Below are positions 48,119-60,684 of a stretch of DNA of 64,000 nt, one piece after another. Source of the stretch: Chamaecrista fasciculata (Eukaryota; Streptophyta; Magnoliopsida; Fabales; Fabaceae). The stretch is taken from positions 195,345 through 259,344 of the forward strand of contig QANZ01056500.1 in assembly GCA_003254925.1 (NCBI GenBank), written 5' to 3'. The notes under the pieces are model-generated. The model ran no database searches. It saw only the letters and a list, made by a program, of their open reading frames with translations, and was not told the origin of the DNA. Position 1 is the stretch's first letter, and each line of letters starts with the position of its first letter. Both the position numbers and the translations under genes were made by a program.

Positions 48119-49783
48119 GATCATAAGTGGTCACACATAGCATATGTTCTCATTGTTTAGGATTTATAATTTGGAGTGGTCATTAAATAGGTTTTGATGT
48201 GAACTATTAGATGTTGCAGGTCTCGGCTAGGTCATATATTTCTATTTTAATATTTTTTGCTTACAACATTAGCTCTAGGCATTTTTTTTTACCTATTTAT
48301 GTTTTTTAATTTGTTCATGATTTTCATATTTAGTAAGTGGATTATTAGGTAGTGATTTAATTGATTATGTTTTCTTCTTTTGTGGATTTCGTGTGGTATT
48401 TCTTTTTGTTTTTTATGATGACATTTTTTATATTTAGTTTCATTTGATTTTCCCATAATTCATACATTTAGTGATGCTAATTTTGTCATCTTTTTATATT
48501 AATTTGCGTATTGTTTGGGTTTGGGGATTCTTATTTTTTTCGGAGTTTTTCAGTGGAAGATGTATCACTTGAAATAATTTCACCAGTAAGATACATAATT
48601 TTTTTTCTTTATTTTAAGAAAATTACAGTGTACGATTGTGATTTTATAATTTGGCTTTATTTCATTCTTAAAAGTAACAATATAGATCATACTTTTTACT
48701 TATTGATTACTTTACCGTAGCAACAAAATAATTTATTTACTGTTACATAAACAAACATCTGTTTTTAAATGCAATCCTTTTTTTTTACTATCCCCATTTT
48801 TTAAGAAATGATAATTTCAGAATCCCAATTAATTAATTTAATCCATCCAATATTGCTATTTGTTGTATCTCATTTTTTTGCCCCTCCATGGAAGAAGTCG
48901 GGTTGAGTGAAAGGATCATATGAAGTCATTGTTTGTTCATGAAAAATCACAGTCTTTGAGTTTTTTTTTATCCCTATTTGGCTAAATGATTATTTGATAA
49001 GATTTGTTCACTAAAATATCTATAATTCAAATTTAGAGAATAAAATCGATTAATTGAGTTATATTTAATATATACATTTTATTAATATCATTATTTTATA
49101 TATTTAATTAGTTTATTAAGGTCAATTAATCAAACCCCACATTTTTCATAAATTTGTTAGTATTTTAAATATTTTAATTAAATAAGAGAAAAGTAATTTT
49201 TCCCAACTTTTTATGATACTTTAATTTTCATATTCAATGGTAACATCTTGAATTTCAAAATGATTTTAAACTCTATGTTTTTCCCAACTTTAAGTATATG
49301 CTCATAAAATGGTGGCAGGTCAATTTTTGTTTTCTTTTCCCAATTTTTTTTTAAATTTTCATTTTAGTCCCTAGATAATATGTATCTAGGGACCTATTTG
49401 TAATTTTTTGAAATTTTTTTGGGGTCAATATGTAATTTTTGCAAAATTTTTTATGGTTAAAATTACAAAATAGCTCCAAAGGGTACCAAAATGTTAATGG
49501 AAAATACCACAGGGTACCAAAGTGTCGGGTTTCAAACCACAGGGTACCAAAGTGAAATAGGGTCAAACCACAGGGTACCAAAGTATAATTTACCCTAAAA
49601 AGAAAATGCGTAATATTGAACTTCACTTGAGTTAAAAAATATTGTGCATGTAATATTATTGAACTAAATATGAAATTCCTAGAATTAATGAGTGATGAAA
49701 TCATGTACATTTACTAATATATGCTACAAAGGCATGAATTAATGTCTTAATAAGAATTTGAACTCTATATAATTGATACAGGA
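48119..49783. other. AT-rich stretch between the FBA-like fragment and the telomeric tract
   Basis: No gene. The part 49490-49595 carries repeated blocks CCACAGGGTACCAAAGTG and ends GTATAATTTACCC, which resembles one arm of the palindromic element at 53940-54257, so it is probably a decayed copy of that family. Confidence 0.45.
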
Positions 49784-49838
49784 CTTAGGGTTTAGGGATT
49801 AAGGTTTAGGGTTTTGGGGTTTAGGGTTTAGGGTTTAG
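49784..49838 (+). repeat. Interstitial telomeric repeat tract (TTTAGGG)n, degenerate
   Basis: The stretch consists almost only of TTTAGGG units and close variants (TTTAGGGATTAAGG, TTTTGGGG), with at least five clear units of the plant telomere repeat. It directly adjoins a GC-rich minisatellite and lies inside a transposon-rich segment, not at a chromosome end. Confidence 0.88.
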
Positions 49839-49845
49839 GCCCAAT

Positions 49846-50180
49846 GTGCTCGAGCACATGCCCCTTGCGCTCGAGCGCATGCCTCGACAGCATGCTCGAT
49901 GCGCTCGAGCGCATGCCCCGTGCCCGTGCCCTAGAACCCATGCCCCGTGCCATAGAGCGCATGCCCCATGCCTGTGCCCTCAAGCGCATGCCTCGAGTGC
50001 ATGCCCAAGGCGCTCGAGTGCATGCCTCGAGCGCATGCCCCATGCCCGTACCCTAGAGCGCGTGCCCAGTGCTCGTGCCCTAGAGCCCATGCCCCTTGCC
50101 CTCGTGCGCATGCCTCGAGTGCATGCCCCATCCGCTCGAGCGCATACCTCGGGCCATGCCTCAGGGCATTCCTAAGGGAA
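49846..50180 (+). repeat. GC-rich minisatellite 1, unit built on GCTCGAGCGCATGCCC
   Basis: About 335 bp of diverged repeats of a 16-34 bp unit whose core is GCGCTCGAGCGCATGCC, alternating with CGTGCCCTAGAGCCCATGCC. The core contains two self-complementary words, CTCGAG and GCATGC. GC content is far above the surroundings. Several frames on both strands stay open through it, which is a by-product of stop-free repeats rather than coding. Confidence 0.9.
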
Positions 50181-50189
50181 ACTCTCGGG

Positions 50190-50600
50190 CCAGTCATGGG
50201 GCATCATCGAGCATCTCCTGGGCCAAGTCATGTGCAACTCCTAGTCAAGTCTTGGGGCTTTTACGGCCAAGTCCTGGGCAACTCCCGAGCATCAATGGGC
50301 AAGTCATGGGCAACTTCCGGGGGCATTAATGGGCAAGTCATGGGGCATCATCGGGCATCTCCAGGCCAAGTCATGGGCAACTCCCGAGCATCAATGGGCA
50401 AGTTATGGGCAACTCCCTAGGGCATCAATGGGCAAGTCATGGGGCATCATGGGGCATCTCCCAACCAAGTCATGGGCAGTTCCCGGTCAAGTCATGGGGT
50501 ATCTCTTGGGCCGGCCAACTCCCGAGCATCAATGGGCAAGTCATGGGCAACTTCTGGGCATCAATGGGCAAGTCATGGGGCATCATCGGGCATCGATGAC
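50190..50600 (+). repeat. Minisatellite 2, unit built on CATCAATGGGCAAGTCATGG
   Basis: About 410 bp of direct repeats, unit roughly 34-38 bp, with the recurring words GGGCAAGTCATGGG, CATCAATGGGC, CAACTCCCGAG and GGGCATCATCGGGC. It begins where minisatellite 1 fades and ends at about 50600. Open frames reading ASMGKSWG-type repeats are artefacts of the array. Confidence 0.9.
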
Positions 50601-50863
50601 TTTGTTATTGGGTGACTGAATGGTAGGAAATATGTTATGCCCCATCCATATTCTCGGGTAACAAACTAGAGGGGTTTGTTCCCTGATATCGCTATTCCAT
50701 TCATTTCTTCATTCTACCATCAATTCATTCGTTTATTGAAAGCACTGTAAAATGCTCGGGTCTTTCAATAGAGAGGCAGTCCTTCCATCATCAATCTTTC
50801 TCTCTACACACCCGTCACCAATCTTTCGATAGAGGTTCTAAGCTTAACCTTTCCCAACACATC

Positions 50864-51073
50864 CAGGGCCAGTCATTGTCTAACGTTGGTCTTTATCTTC
50901 GTCGTCTTATATTTACTCACGGTCAATTATATGTTGCAATGTCCAGAGTTCGATCCAGAGCAGGTTTGAAGATTTTGATATGTCATAATGACTATCCTCG
51001 AGCTGACATGACCACAAACGTTGTTTATCGCGAGTTTTTTTTTCCAAATATTAGTTCATTTGCTTTTTTGTAG
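50864..51073 (+). pseudogene. C-terminal end of a Helitron PIF1-like helicase
   Basis: The frame encodes [12 protein letters not shown], then [16 protein letters not shown], then GLKILIC and [10 protein letters not shown], which together are the last motifs (V and VI and the C-terminal end) of the PIF1-like helicase of plant Helitron RepHel proteins. The upstream Walker motifs and the Rep domain are absent; the frame upstream of QGQ does not match. The stop at 51073 lies 213 bases before a CTAG end, the normal distance for a Helitron. The copy is thus a 3'-terminal remnant. Confidence 0.9.
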
Positions 51074-51286
51074 AACATTATATTTTGTTGTATTTGGATG
51101 TAATTCATTTGATACAACTTTTAGGACATCTTTTTATGTTGGTCGTTAATATTTATACTTTTTATTGATTCACCTTTATGTTCAACGTTTTTTTTTGTTT
51201 CTCTTTTCGTTGTTCCTCTATGAGTATAATTATATAGAGTCCGAGTCTTTTTTGGAACTCTGCACAACGCGCGGGCATGACACTAG
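51074..51286 (+). mobile_element. Helitron 3' terminal region ending CTAG
   Basis: Helitron 3' ends carry a short GC-rich hairpin 10-12 bases before CTRR, with insertion next to T. Here GCGCGGGCATGACACTAG ends at 51286 and is followed by T. The right hairpin arm CGCGCGGG is clear, but its left partner (CTCTGCACAA) is degenerate. Together with the helicase end upstream on the same strand this fixes the 3' terminus. The 5' end (TC...) could not be located with confidence. Confidence 0.7.
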
Positions 51287-52405
51287 TCAATTATTAAGCC
51301 TAAAGTAAATAATTAAGCTAAAGTCATAAACTAAACAAAGCTCATTTTAATTAAACATACAATCTAACAAGTTCTTTAAATCTTAACAAGTTCTTTACAT
51401 CTAAATGTTCCAATTCCTTGATTTACACTGATGGTCCACCACAAGTCCTATCATGCAACTTCAATTCTTCATCAAAAAAATATTGAATGTAACCTTTAAA
51501 TGTTGATTTGATCTATTTCATCCCCAATCTTGTAATTGGTCCATCCAAAATGCTCAGATCGTCCCTCTTCACATGCACATCTTCATCCAAGGCCTTCATT
51601 GTCATAGCTCCTTCCATCAATTTTAGCTTTACAGTGGACAGTGGTATTTATTAGGTGTTATGTAATATGTATGCTAAATTAGTGCACTAGTGTCTTAAAT
51701 CATTTGTCGTTTACTAAATCTGCGTGGCTATATTAAACCTTATTTATTTACTGTAGCTTTTCAATACTGGTTTCAAGGTTTGTTCAATTTCTTTTATCAC
51801 GTCATGAAAGTAGCAAAATTCATTGGAATTTTTTATTTTATACATTAGAAGAATCCATTTTTATTATTAATAGACTAGTAGCAAAATTCATAGGACAAAA
51901 ATTCGTTTATTTACGTCAAGTTTTCGAGGGACTCATTCAAAACTTACTCGAACTATTACTCAACAGAAAATAAAAGCTTTAATTTAAACTAATCGGGATA
52001 GAGATAAGAAAAAAAAGAGATTTTAGAATTTAACCTAAATTAAGAAAATGATTAATTAAATCTAGGATAGGTAGCTGTAGGTTTGCTCGACTATTGTTTG
52101 TCGTTTGTAGTTTTGCGTAGTGCTGTTTTTTTTGGTAATAAGAAATAAACTATCAAATCATTCATTCAAAATTTAATACACAAAATGAAAGGAATTTGAA
52201 TGAATTTATTTTAATATAAATAATTGAAAAACATGAGATTGGGATGACAATGACATATAGTGACTGAAGGACTGTCAATTTGTTCTTTCTAACAAAAATT
52301 CCAGCCACTTTCCACTTAATTTATCTTATATCTTTTGTTTTCCTTCCTGTGCATCAACATAAATTCCGTCTGCCAACATATAATTTTAACATTTTGCACC
52401 AAAAA
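51287..52405. other. Spacer between the Helitron end and exostosin gene A
   Basis: No gene seen. AT-rich sequence, with the right portion likely to hold the 3' UTR of the minus-strand exostosin gene. Confidence 0.45.
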
Positions 52406-54834
52406 TCACCTCCGTTTCCACCAATCTGGGATTTTTAACCTTCGACTTCTATGAACAGCAAGCGTAACTTGGGGAAGCTTATGCTTGACCTGTCTCCATA
52501 GCATATTAACAGCATCTTCCCTTTTTGGAGGGTATTGAAATTCATAATGATGAGAGATGTTTTTGAGTACCTTCCACATTTCAACCCATTTCTCTTTTGG
52601 GAATTTGCGTAGCTGTTCTACCATATAGCCTGGCTTTAACGCCTCTTCGAAAGAGAAAAACAGTGAGAATTTGGTGTAGTCAAGCTCATCTTCAAATGGG
52701 AGTTCAATTTTATCACTTACTATCACAGGAACACAGTGACTCACGATTGAATCAAACAGACGACAAGACGAAGGTGTGTCTCCCGCTGGATCCAAACAAA
52801 ACTTGGAAAAACGCATATCATTAGTTGCCTGTGGTAACAACATAAAAAAGTAAAATTAATGATCTTCAGTTCATCAACTTAAAAAAGCAAAGAAAAGAGA
52901 AAAGAGAAAAAGAAATTGCCTACGATTTTCTCCCAGGTTACAGACAGTAACTACTTGATTAGATTATAAAGAGAAAGTTTCATGGTTATGCAGCATTCTC
53001 AAAAAGCAGCATATTTACAGATTTTCTTAGCCAAAAGAAAAAGAAATCTAAATGCTAGAAAGTTTACTATTTAACACGAGGTATTTACATCACATATTTG
53101 TCAACTAGAGAGTAGAGAAAAATAAATAAAAAAAGTATTGTATATACCTCTTTAATGTTTTCTCTTGAAGGAACACTTTCCTCGTAGCGAACATCATCAT
53201 AACCAGACAATACCTTGGCTAGTTTCAAACGGATAGTACCTTCCTGCAATATTATAAAACTCAAAATCAATCCCGTTTTATCTTTTCATTTTGCATTAAT
53301 TCAAGATAGAAGTTGTTAAGTTCCTTCAACTAACTCTTATCCAAACATACATCCTTCCGTTTTATCCCTCCACGAAAGAAAAGCAAGGTGTTCCGAGATT
53401 GATATGGGTCTTGAGACTCATCATCTGTAAAAGTATCAACAACATGTACGTAGGGAGACACCACGTCCTTCCTCAAATTTGATACACGCTTGGGGTAGCG
53501 CCCAAAATCCACAACAACTTGAATAGATGCATTCACTTGATCTCGCAGGAACTTAAAGGCATTTGGGTGTGTCATAGGAATAACATGATCTCTACCTCCA
53601 GATCTTTGCCAATATTTGGATTTCCGCAAGTACTCAACCAATTCAGTCTAAAATTGAAAACAGACGATAGTCATTAGTTGCCTTTGAATGGCCAATTATC
53701 AAGTCATTTAAAAGAATTTCAAAAGTTCAACTTACAAGAACAAATTTAGAAAGTCATAGTTCACTCCCTATCCACAATTATTAAATGATTTCATGACATT
53801 TTTGGCATTCAACTTATAAGAGCAAATTGAAAGGAACAGTAGCAACCACCAAGGCATACTTGTAAAGGTAGATTCCGTTATGCAGACAACGCCATCAACA
53901 ACTAACTAAAAGCAATGGCACAAGTTTTATTTTAAAATAGGATAAATTACACTTTGGTACCTTGTTCTATAGACCAATTTCATTTTGGTACCCTGTTCTT
54001 TCAAAAGTGACACTTTGGTACCATGTTCTTTGCTCCGTTAACATTTTGGTATCCTATTCTTTCAAAAGTGACATTTTGGTACCATGCACCGTTAACACTT
54101 TGGTACCCTGTTCTATGGACCGATTTTACTTTGGTATCCTGTTCTGATTTTACTTTGGTATCCTGTTCTTTCAAGATTTGTTACACGGTTCTAACTGTTC
54201 TATCTTTGTTAGTTACCAAAGTGTTAACGGTATAAGATACCAAAATATAATTTACCCTTTAAAATATCGAATTAGATTGACAAATAATTTAGCTCAACAA
54301 TGTATGTACCTGCAAATGGTGATCAGCCTCCGTAGCTGGACCCTTCATTTGATGCCCATGTAAATTGTTACTCAAAGAAGAGAAAAACGGCACAAAGAAG
54401 GCATCTGCGAGTTCCGGATCAGAAACCCTTTTTGCTTCTGCGTGTTCATCATCATCGTCTCCTTCATGAATAAGCGAGCCCATCATCCAGTACTCCACGC
54501 TGTGTTGCTTCCTCAGCCCAGAATCCTTAGGATATGTAGGCCAATCTTTTGCAGTAACAGGAGTTTCCGCTGAACACTTTCTATCAAGCATTGCGACATT
54601 GAAACGACCAGGGAGATCGTACATGTAGATCCGAAGAGGAGGATTAGAAATCTCACATGGAGAACAAGATGCCGATGTCGATGACTTTGACAGAGGAGAG
54701 AAATAAGATCGAATATCGAAGTCTCCTACGAAAATTACGTAAGAAATTATAAGCACGAACACGAAAATGAAAGAAAGAACAACCACTTTCCGATGCATGT
54801 TCACGAGAGACAATTGCGTTCCTTTAATCCTCAA
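52406..54834 (-). CDS. GT47 exostosin-family glycosyltransferase A (ARAD-like)
   Basis: Predicted Golgi type II membrane glycosyltransferase of family GT47 (exostosin domain). Exons on the minus strand: 54310-54834, 53351-53647, 53148-53243, 52406-52828, giving 446 aa from the upstream ATG, or 434 aa from the Met at 54798, which fits paralogue B better. Introns are all phase 0. The N-terminus has a signal anchor ([20 protein letters not shown]). Family blocks follow in order: [80 protein letters not shown] and the catalytic-site region [18 protein letters not shown]. It resembles the plant clade that includes ARAD arabinosyltransferases and At1g67410-like proteins; the donor sugar cannot be told from sequence. 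A paralogue lies 3.2 kb away on the same strand. Confidence 0.93.
53940..54257. mobile_element. Palindromic MITE in exostosin A intron 1, exact 9-bp duplication
   Basis: 318 bp starting GGATAAATTACACTTTGGTACC and ending GATACCAAAATATAATTTACCC. Flanks TTTAAAATA at 53931-53939 and 54258-54266 are identical. Between the arms there are repeated blocks of CACTTTGGTACC and CTGTTCTTTC. Confidence 0.88.
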
Positions 54835-55487
54835 TACATTACCTTACAACATCAAGCTATAATTTATCACTCATATAATTTCTAATGATACATTACAAAA
54901 ATGTGACACAATAAATTATTACTATTATACAAAAAAAGAAACTATTATCTCTATATTCCTCTAGATTCTAAATTTCCGTTGTTGCAGGAGAAACCACAGG
55001 CCACCGAAAATCACATTTGCCTCAAAATCAAGGATCGATTTCCTGTTAGTGATGGAAGCCTCTAGATTACGAAGCTGTTCCCGATTCTTTCATCGGCCAT
55101 GGCCTCTGTTCGAAGAAGGTGATCAAATATCACTACGAAATCCCTAATGTGTTCATAAGCGAAAAAGTGAGAAAAACAAATTATAAGAAAATCTGACTAA
55201 CCTCATCGACTTGGCCAGCGTCAATCAGTGTGATGCATCGACTCAGAGAAAGCAACAACACTCATACGTTCCGATAGCGACATTCGAGCCTTTTCGCTGA
55301 GATTTGTAGAGATGGTAGTTATGCCTCCGAGAAAGTGTGACTCTGGAGAGAGAGAGGAAAGTGATATCACAGAAATTGCGAAATGAGAGAAAAACAGAGG
55401 AAGGAAAAAAGTGAGGTTATTTCTTTCTCTTTTCTTTTAACATTGTTGCTAATTAAATAAGGGTCACTCTCTCCATTATTATTTTTA
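54835..55487. other. Upstream region of exostosin A
   Basis: Promoter and leader region of the minus-strand exostosin A gene. The part 54960-55400 is less AT-rich than usual spacer and might contain a non-coding 5' exon, but no splice pair was strong enough to call. Confidence 0.35.
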
Positions 55488-56207
55488 GGTTAAATGATTA
55501 AATGGATCCTAAATGTTTCAAAAGTTTCATATTAGTCTTAAATATTGTTATTTAGTTTTATTTTGATTCCAAACTGTAATATCTTTCTCATATCAAATCC
55601 AAATATGACAAGTCCAAAGCTATATGTGTTTTAAGAATATTTTTTTATCCAATTGAGATGGTAAGTAAATAATGTCAAATCGAGTCTTGAAAATGGGTTA
55701 TTCATTTCACAGTCAAACAAATAAAGTTGATCATATTTTTCTTGTTTCAAGTTCGAATGCAAAAAATTTAAACCTACGAATTATTCTTAACAAGTCATTT
55801 TTCTATCCAATTGAGATCAAATCGGACTTGAAAGTGAGTTTAGAACTAAAAAGTAAAAAATTATGAAAAATTAGTACCAAACCTATTTTCGAGCTCGATT
55901 TGATCTCATTTACTGACGATCATAAAAAAATACTCGTCAAGAGCAACTCGTAGCTCCGAACTCATTGCATTTAAACTTAAAACGAGAGAGGAATATCACC
56001 AATTTCACTTGTTTAACTGTAAAACGAGTGACCCACTTTCGAAGTTTGATTAGACTTTATTCACTGACAGCTCCATAGAATAAATACTCCTCAAAAGCAT
56101 GACCATATTTTGTTATTTTGGATCAAAATGAAATGAATTTTTTTAAACATTTAGAATTAAAATGAACTTAAAAGACATACATTTAGTACCAATTTAAGCA
56201 TTTGAAC
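55488..56207. mobile_element. Large palindromic MITE (720 bp), exact 9-bp duplication
   Basis: Ends GGTTAAATGATTAAATGG and CCAATTTAAGCATTTGAAC pair, and TTATTTTTA is repeated exactly at 55479-55487 and 56208-56216. Inner blocks TCAAGTTCGAATGC, CCAATTGAGAT and ATCGAGTCTTG recur, some of them inverted. Similar inner blocks occur in the elements at 4187-4692, 15781-16302 and 34858-35682, suggesting one old family. Confidence 0.82.
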
Positions 56208-56216
56208 TTATTTTTA

Positions 56217-57599
56217 TTAAAAGTAATATTTACGAAATTCTCTAATGTATAAAATTAATTTAATTTTGAAAAATAGTAAAAGAATTTTTAATTTTTTTAA
56301 GCATTTGATCTTACTTTCTCTGTTGTAAAGAAGTACCCGTGTTCTACCAAAAAACAAAAGTACTCGTGAGCCCAACAATTCTAAGTGCCATTTTGCTTCC
56401 AAGAGTCCATGACTTTCTGGGCCTTTTAATAAATTATTTATTGATTACAAAAAATTCTTAAAGTAGCAAATGTAGAGACTTATTTCTTTAAGTTTTTGAA
56501 GTTTTTGTAATCAATAAATGCTTTATTAAAAAAACATTATAGAGTATAGTTCAGGGTGGTAAATGAAATTTCCCAAAAAAAAATGTTAAATGACTTTTCT
56601 ATATACCTTAATTAATGTCATGCAATTTAATCTAGTGCCATGGAGATTGAAGCTTCGTGCGTCCCAAGTCTCTATCGAAAAGCACGAAGCATCACGGGGA
56701 AGCACATAAGCTTCCCAATGCCATCTGAACTTCCTTGTTATTACTTAAGGTGATCTAATGACAATCTTCTCAAATGATGTAATTGTTTGCAAATTGAACC
56801 ATTGGTCAAGTGTCAACTTAAAAAAAAAAACTAACTAATAATTTAGTTCTTGAAAGATTATTTATTCTACAACTTAGTCTCTATAAGATTAAAATATATA
56901 ATTTAGTCTTTGAAAGATTAAAAGAGTATATCTATTAATCATTTTTATGGACTACATAATATACTGTTTCATTCTTTTAGAGGCTAAAGAGTATATATTT
57001 TATTTTTATGAGGTTAAATTGTGTATTTTAATTTTTAGGGATCAAGTAATCAACTCGGTTTTAAGAATTGAATTGTTAACTTAATTACTTTAAAAAAAAT
57101 GGGAGGGAAAGAGAAAGAGAGAGAGAGAGAGGAAATTTTATGTTTCATGTCCACATCGTGTCCATATCATTCTCTATGCTTCGTGGAGTTAAAGCAATCC
57201 TTGGTTTTAGGCTTTAGCAAATCAAAAATTGAACCAATATTTTTTTATGTAATTTCGATTAGATCATTTGACCACTAAAGAGATCAGTTTCTTTTTTATT
57301 GTCATTCAAAGATAATCTCAAAGTTTTTGTTCATAATAATAGAAGATTTTTTATAAATCGTATTACTTTAAGAGATTTCAAGACTGCAACGAGGAAACAA
57401 TTGATAGAAACCTAAGGGGGAAAAAAACAGAGAGAGGGATGTCAAAACAAATTTCGCAATTTAAATACATAAAATAAAAGAAGTTTAAATGAACTTCTTC
57501 TAGAGTTTTATTATAAATAGCACAACAACGATAGATGATCGATGGAGCTAGATTTAAGTCAAAAGTTTTCATATCGCTCCATCTGTTTAATTAATTTCT
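56217..57599. other. Spacer between the exostosin genes
   Basis: No gene. About 56829-57075 is a degenerate palindrome (AACTAACTAATAATTTAG on the left, ATTGTTAACTTAATT on the right) of the same type as 23510-23767 and 61230-61495. A short (GA)n tract lies at 57112-57130. Confidence 0.45.
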
Positions 57600-57952
57600 G
57601 GCCAAAATGCAGAGACACCTCATGAGTTTTAGGTTGGGTGCACATAACACCTCTGAGTTTTTAATTTGTGCAAATAACACCCTTGAGTTTTCAATTACGT
57701 GCAAATAACACCCTTATGTTAAATTTAGACCAAATCAGTGAGGGTATAATAGTAATTTCATAAAAAACTACTATTATACCCTGAATAAACTTGAAATTAC
57801 TAATATACCCTCACTGATTTGGCCTAAATTTAACATAAAGGTGTTATTTGCACGTAATTGAAAACTCAGGGGTGTTATTTGCACAAATTAAAAACTCAGG
57901 GGTGTTATGTGCACCCAACCTAAAACTCATGGGGTGTCTCTGCATTTTGGCC
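57600..57952. mobile_element. Young palindromic MITE with nearly perfect arms and exact 9-bp duplication
   Basis: 353 bp starting GGCCAAAATGCAGAGACACC and ending GGTGTCTCTGCATTTTGGCC. The arms match almost base for base over more than 150 bp. TTAATTTCT flanks it at 57591-57599 and 57953-57961. It sits about 90 bp beyond the stop codon of exostosin B, hence probably in its 3' UTR. Confidence 0.93.
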
Positions 57953-58041
57953 TTAATTTCTCCTATACCCAAAAAAAAAAAAAATCCCTCTAGCCACGTA
58001 CCAGTTATAATTTTCACATCTTACACTAATAAAATAATGAA

Positions 58042-60653
58042 TCATTTCCTATGCCACCAATCTGGGATTTTTAACCTATGATTCCTATGGACAGAAAGTT
58101 TCACCTCGGGAAGCTTATGCTTGACTTGTCTCCACAGCATATTAACAGCATCTTCCTTTTTAGGAGGATATTGAAATTCAAAATGGTGGGAGATATTTTT
58201 GAGGTGTTTCCACATTTCAATCCATTTTTGCTTTGGAAATTTGCGAAGTTGGTCGATCATGTAACCTGGCTTTAATGCCTCTTTGAAAGAGAAGAACAAT
58301 GAGAATTTAGTGTAATCAATCTCGTCCTCAAATGGAAGTTCAATCTTATCGCTCACTATCACAGGAACACAGTGACTCACAATCGCATCAAAAAGACGAC
58401 ATGAAGAAGGTGTGTCTCCTGCTGGATGTAAACAGAACTTGGATGATCGCATTCCTTTTGTTGACTGTTGTAGAAACAACACTTAACAGCGTCAATGTTA
58501 AGAAACCAAAGAAAAGAAATTACGCTAAAGTGTACTTGGTTTTATAACTTTTACCCGAGTCTCAATTTGATCCTATAATTTTTTTTTGTTGTACTTTTAG
58601 TTTCATATTTTGATTAGATTGTAGAATTTATCTCATGTCTTTGAGTCATGTGCAAAATTAGTATCATATCTTTGAGTCAGGTGGGGCTGACGGTGGAATT
58701 TTTTTGTAGAGATATGAGACCAAAAGTAATACGGAAATTTATAACCTGGACAAAAGACATGAGACTAAAAGTGTAATAAAAAAAATTATAAGACCAAATT
58801 GAGATTTAATCAAAATTATGAAAGTAAAAATGTACTGTGACCAAGAAATTATTACTTGTATTGTTGTTTATAATGTGCAAACTTTCTTCGAATTTATTCA
58901 TTGTACAGAAAATTAATTGAATTTTAATTAAAGAGTGATAGAGGATATGTTATATTTTTTATTTTTGTTCAAAGAGGTTTCTTTTATTATATTTTTTTTC
59001 AGTTATTATTAAATATAATAATAATTGAGTGCAAATGTTGGTCAATATCAAATATAACAACAATTAAAAAAGTAAAAAAAAAATTGCTAAAATGTTTTGT
59101 TTTTGCATATGATAACAAATTTAAAGAGTACTATTCCATCACTTTTTAAAATTGTTTTTCTACAAATGAATAAAATTTGATAAATTTTTACATTTTAGCA
59201 AAAAAGAAATCGATCACTATACTATGAAAGCATAATTTCATAGTGTGTGTGTATAGTATAGATATACCTCTTTTATATTTTATAGAAAATTATTTGATTT
59301 TTTAATGAAAAATTTATAAAAGACTTTGAACACAAAACAAAAAAAATTATCATTACTTTTCAAAAATTAATATTTTATACAATAAATATTTATAAATAAA
59401 GTTAGAAAAATTTATGTATTTTATCCAAAAACATAGGGGTGAGCAAAACCGATCTCATCCAATTAAAACCGATCCAAACCAATCCAAAGCGACGAAAATC
59501 GATCAAAACCGATTAAAATTTGGATGATTTGGATGGAAAATGAGAGAACCAACTGATTATTTTATAAATTAATGGTCAACCGAACCATCCAATAAAACCG
59601 ATCCTATATACTTCTATATAGAAGTATATATAAAATACTTTTATAAATAAAATATTTTCATATATAAAAAAATGAACCTACGTCTATTTCTTTATTGATT
59701 CTCACTGATTCTCCTATTTCAATATTTGATTCTCCTATTTATTCTCACTCAATTACTGATTCTCCTATTTTAATCTCTTAAAAAAATTTATGATTCTTAC
59801 TCAATCACTCTCATTAAATCTCTTCAAAAAAACGTAGTGCCTCTCCTCTTAGATCATTCACCTATTTTAATTTGTATGAATGCCTATATATATTATAATT
59901 TTTATGAAATTATAATTTTAGGTGTATGATATTTTGTTTTAAAAAAATATACACAAAAACCGACCAACCGAACCAAACCAAACCGATATCCAAACCAAAC
60001 CTATTTTAGTCATCCAATTGCATCGGTTCGATTCAAAAAATAGACAAATCAAACTGAACCGAACCAATGCTCACCCAAAAAAAAAAATGTATACATACCT
60101 TTTGAATGTTTTCAATTGTAGCAACACTTCGCTCATAGCGCACATCATCATAACCAGCCAATATCTTTGCTAGTTTAAGACGGATAACACCTTTCTGCAA
60201 CATGACAACAAGATAAGAAATTGAACTCACAAAATTCAAATGTGCTCCTTATATGTGAATCAATCAAGTGTACATATGCATACATATATGTATATATATA
60301 TTTATATATATCTCAAATTATATTTTTGGTCTCATACTTTTTGCTCATATCTTAATTTGGCCTCGTATTTTTTTTGTTGCATTTTTATTCTCATATTTTT
60401 TGGTCAGATTGTAAATTTAGTCTCATCTTTTGCTTAGATCGTAAAATTGGTCTCGTATCTTTACAAAAGGTATTACATTATGAGACTAAAAGTGGAACTT
60501 TTTACAAATATATGAGACAAAATCTACAACAAAAAAAGATATGGGACCAATTATGCATTTGACCAAAAGATATGAAACCAAAAGTATAACAAAAAATACG
60601 AGGCCAAATTGATATTTGAGCAAAAGATGTAAGACCAAAAGTACACTTTAGAC

Positions 60654-60684
<31 letters not shown>

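Noticed and set aside
49846..50600. Regular repeats resembling a CRISPR array
   Set aside because: The units are diverged, vary in length and have no unique spacers; the setting is a plant nuclear genome. They are minisatellites.
49828..50619. Several overlapping open frames of 65-150 codons on both strands
   Set aside because: They run through the two minisatellites and stay open in many frames because the repeat units lack stops. The translations are simple repeats.
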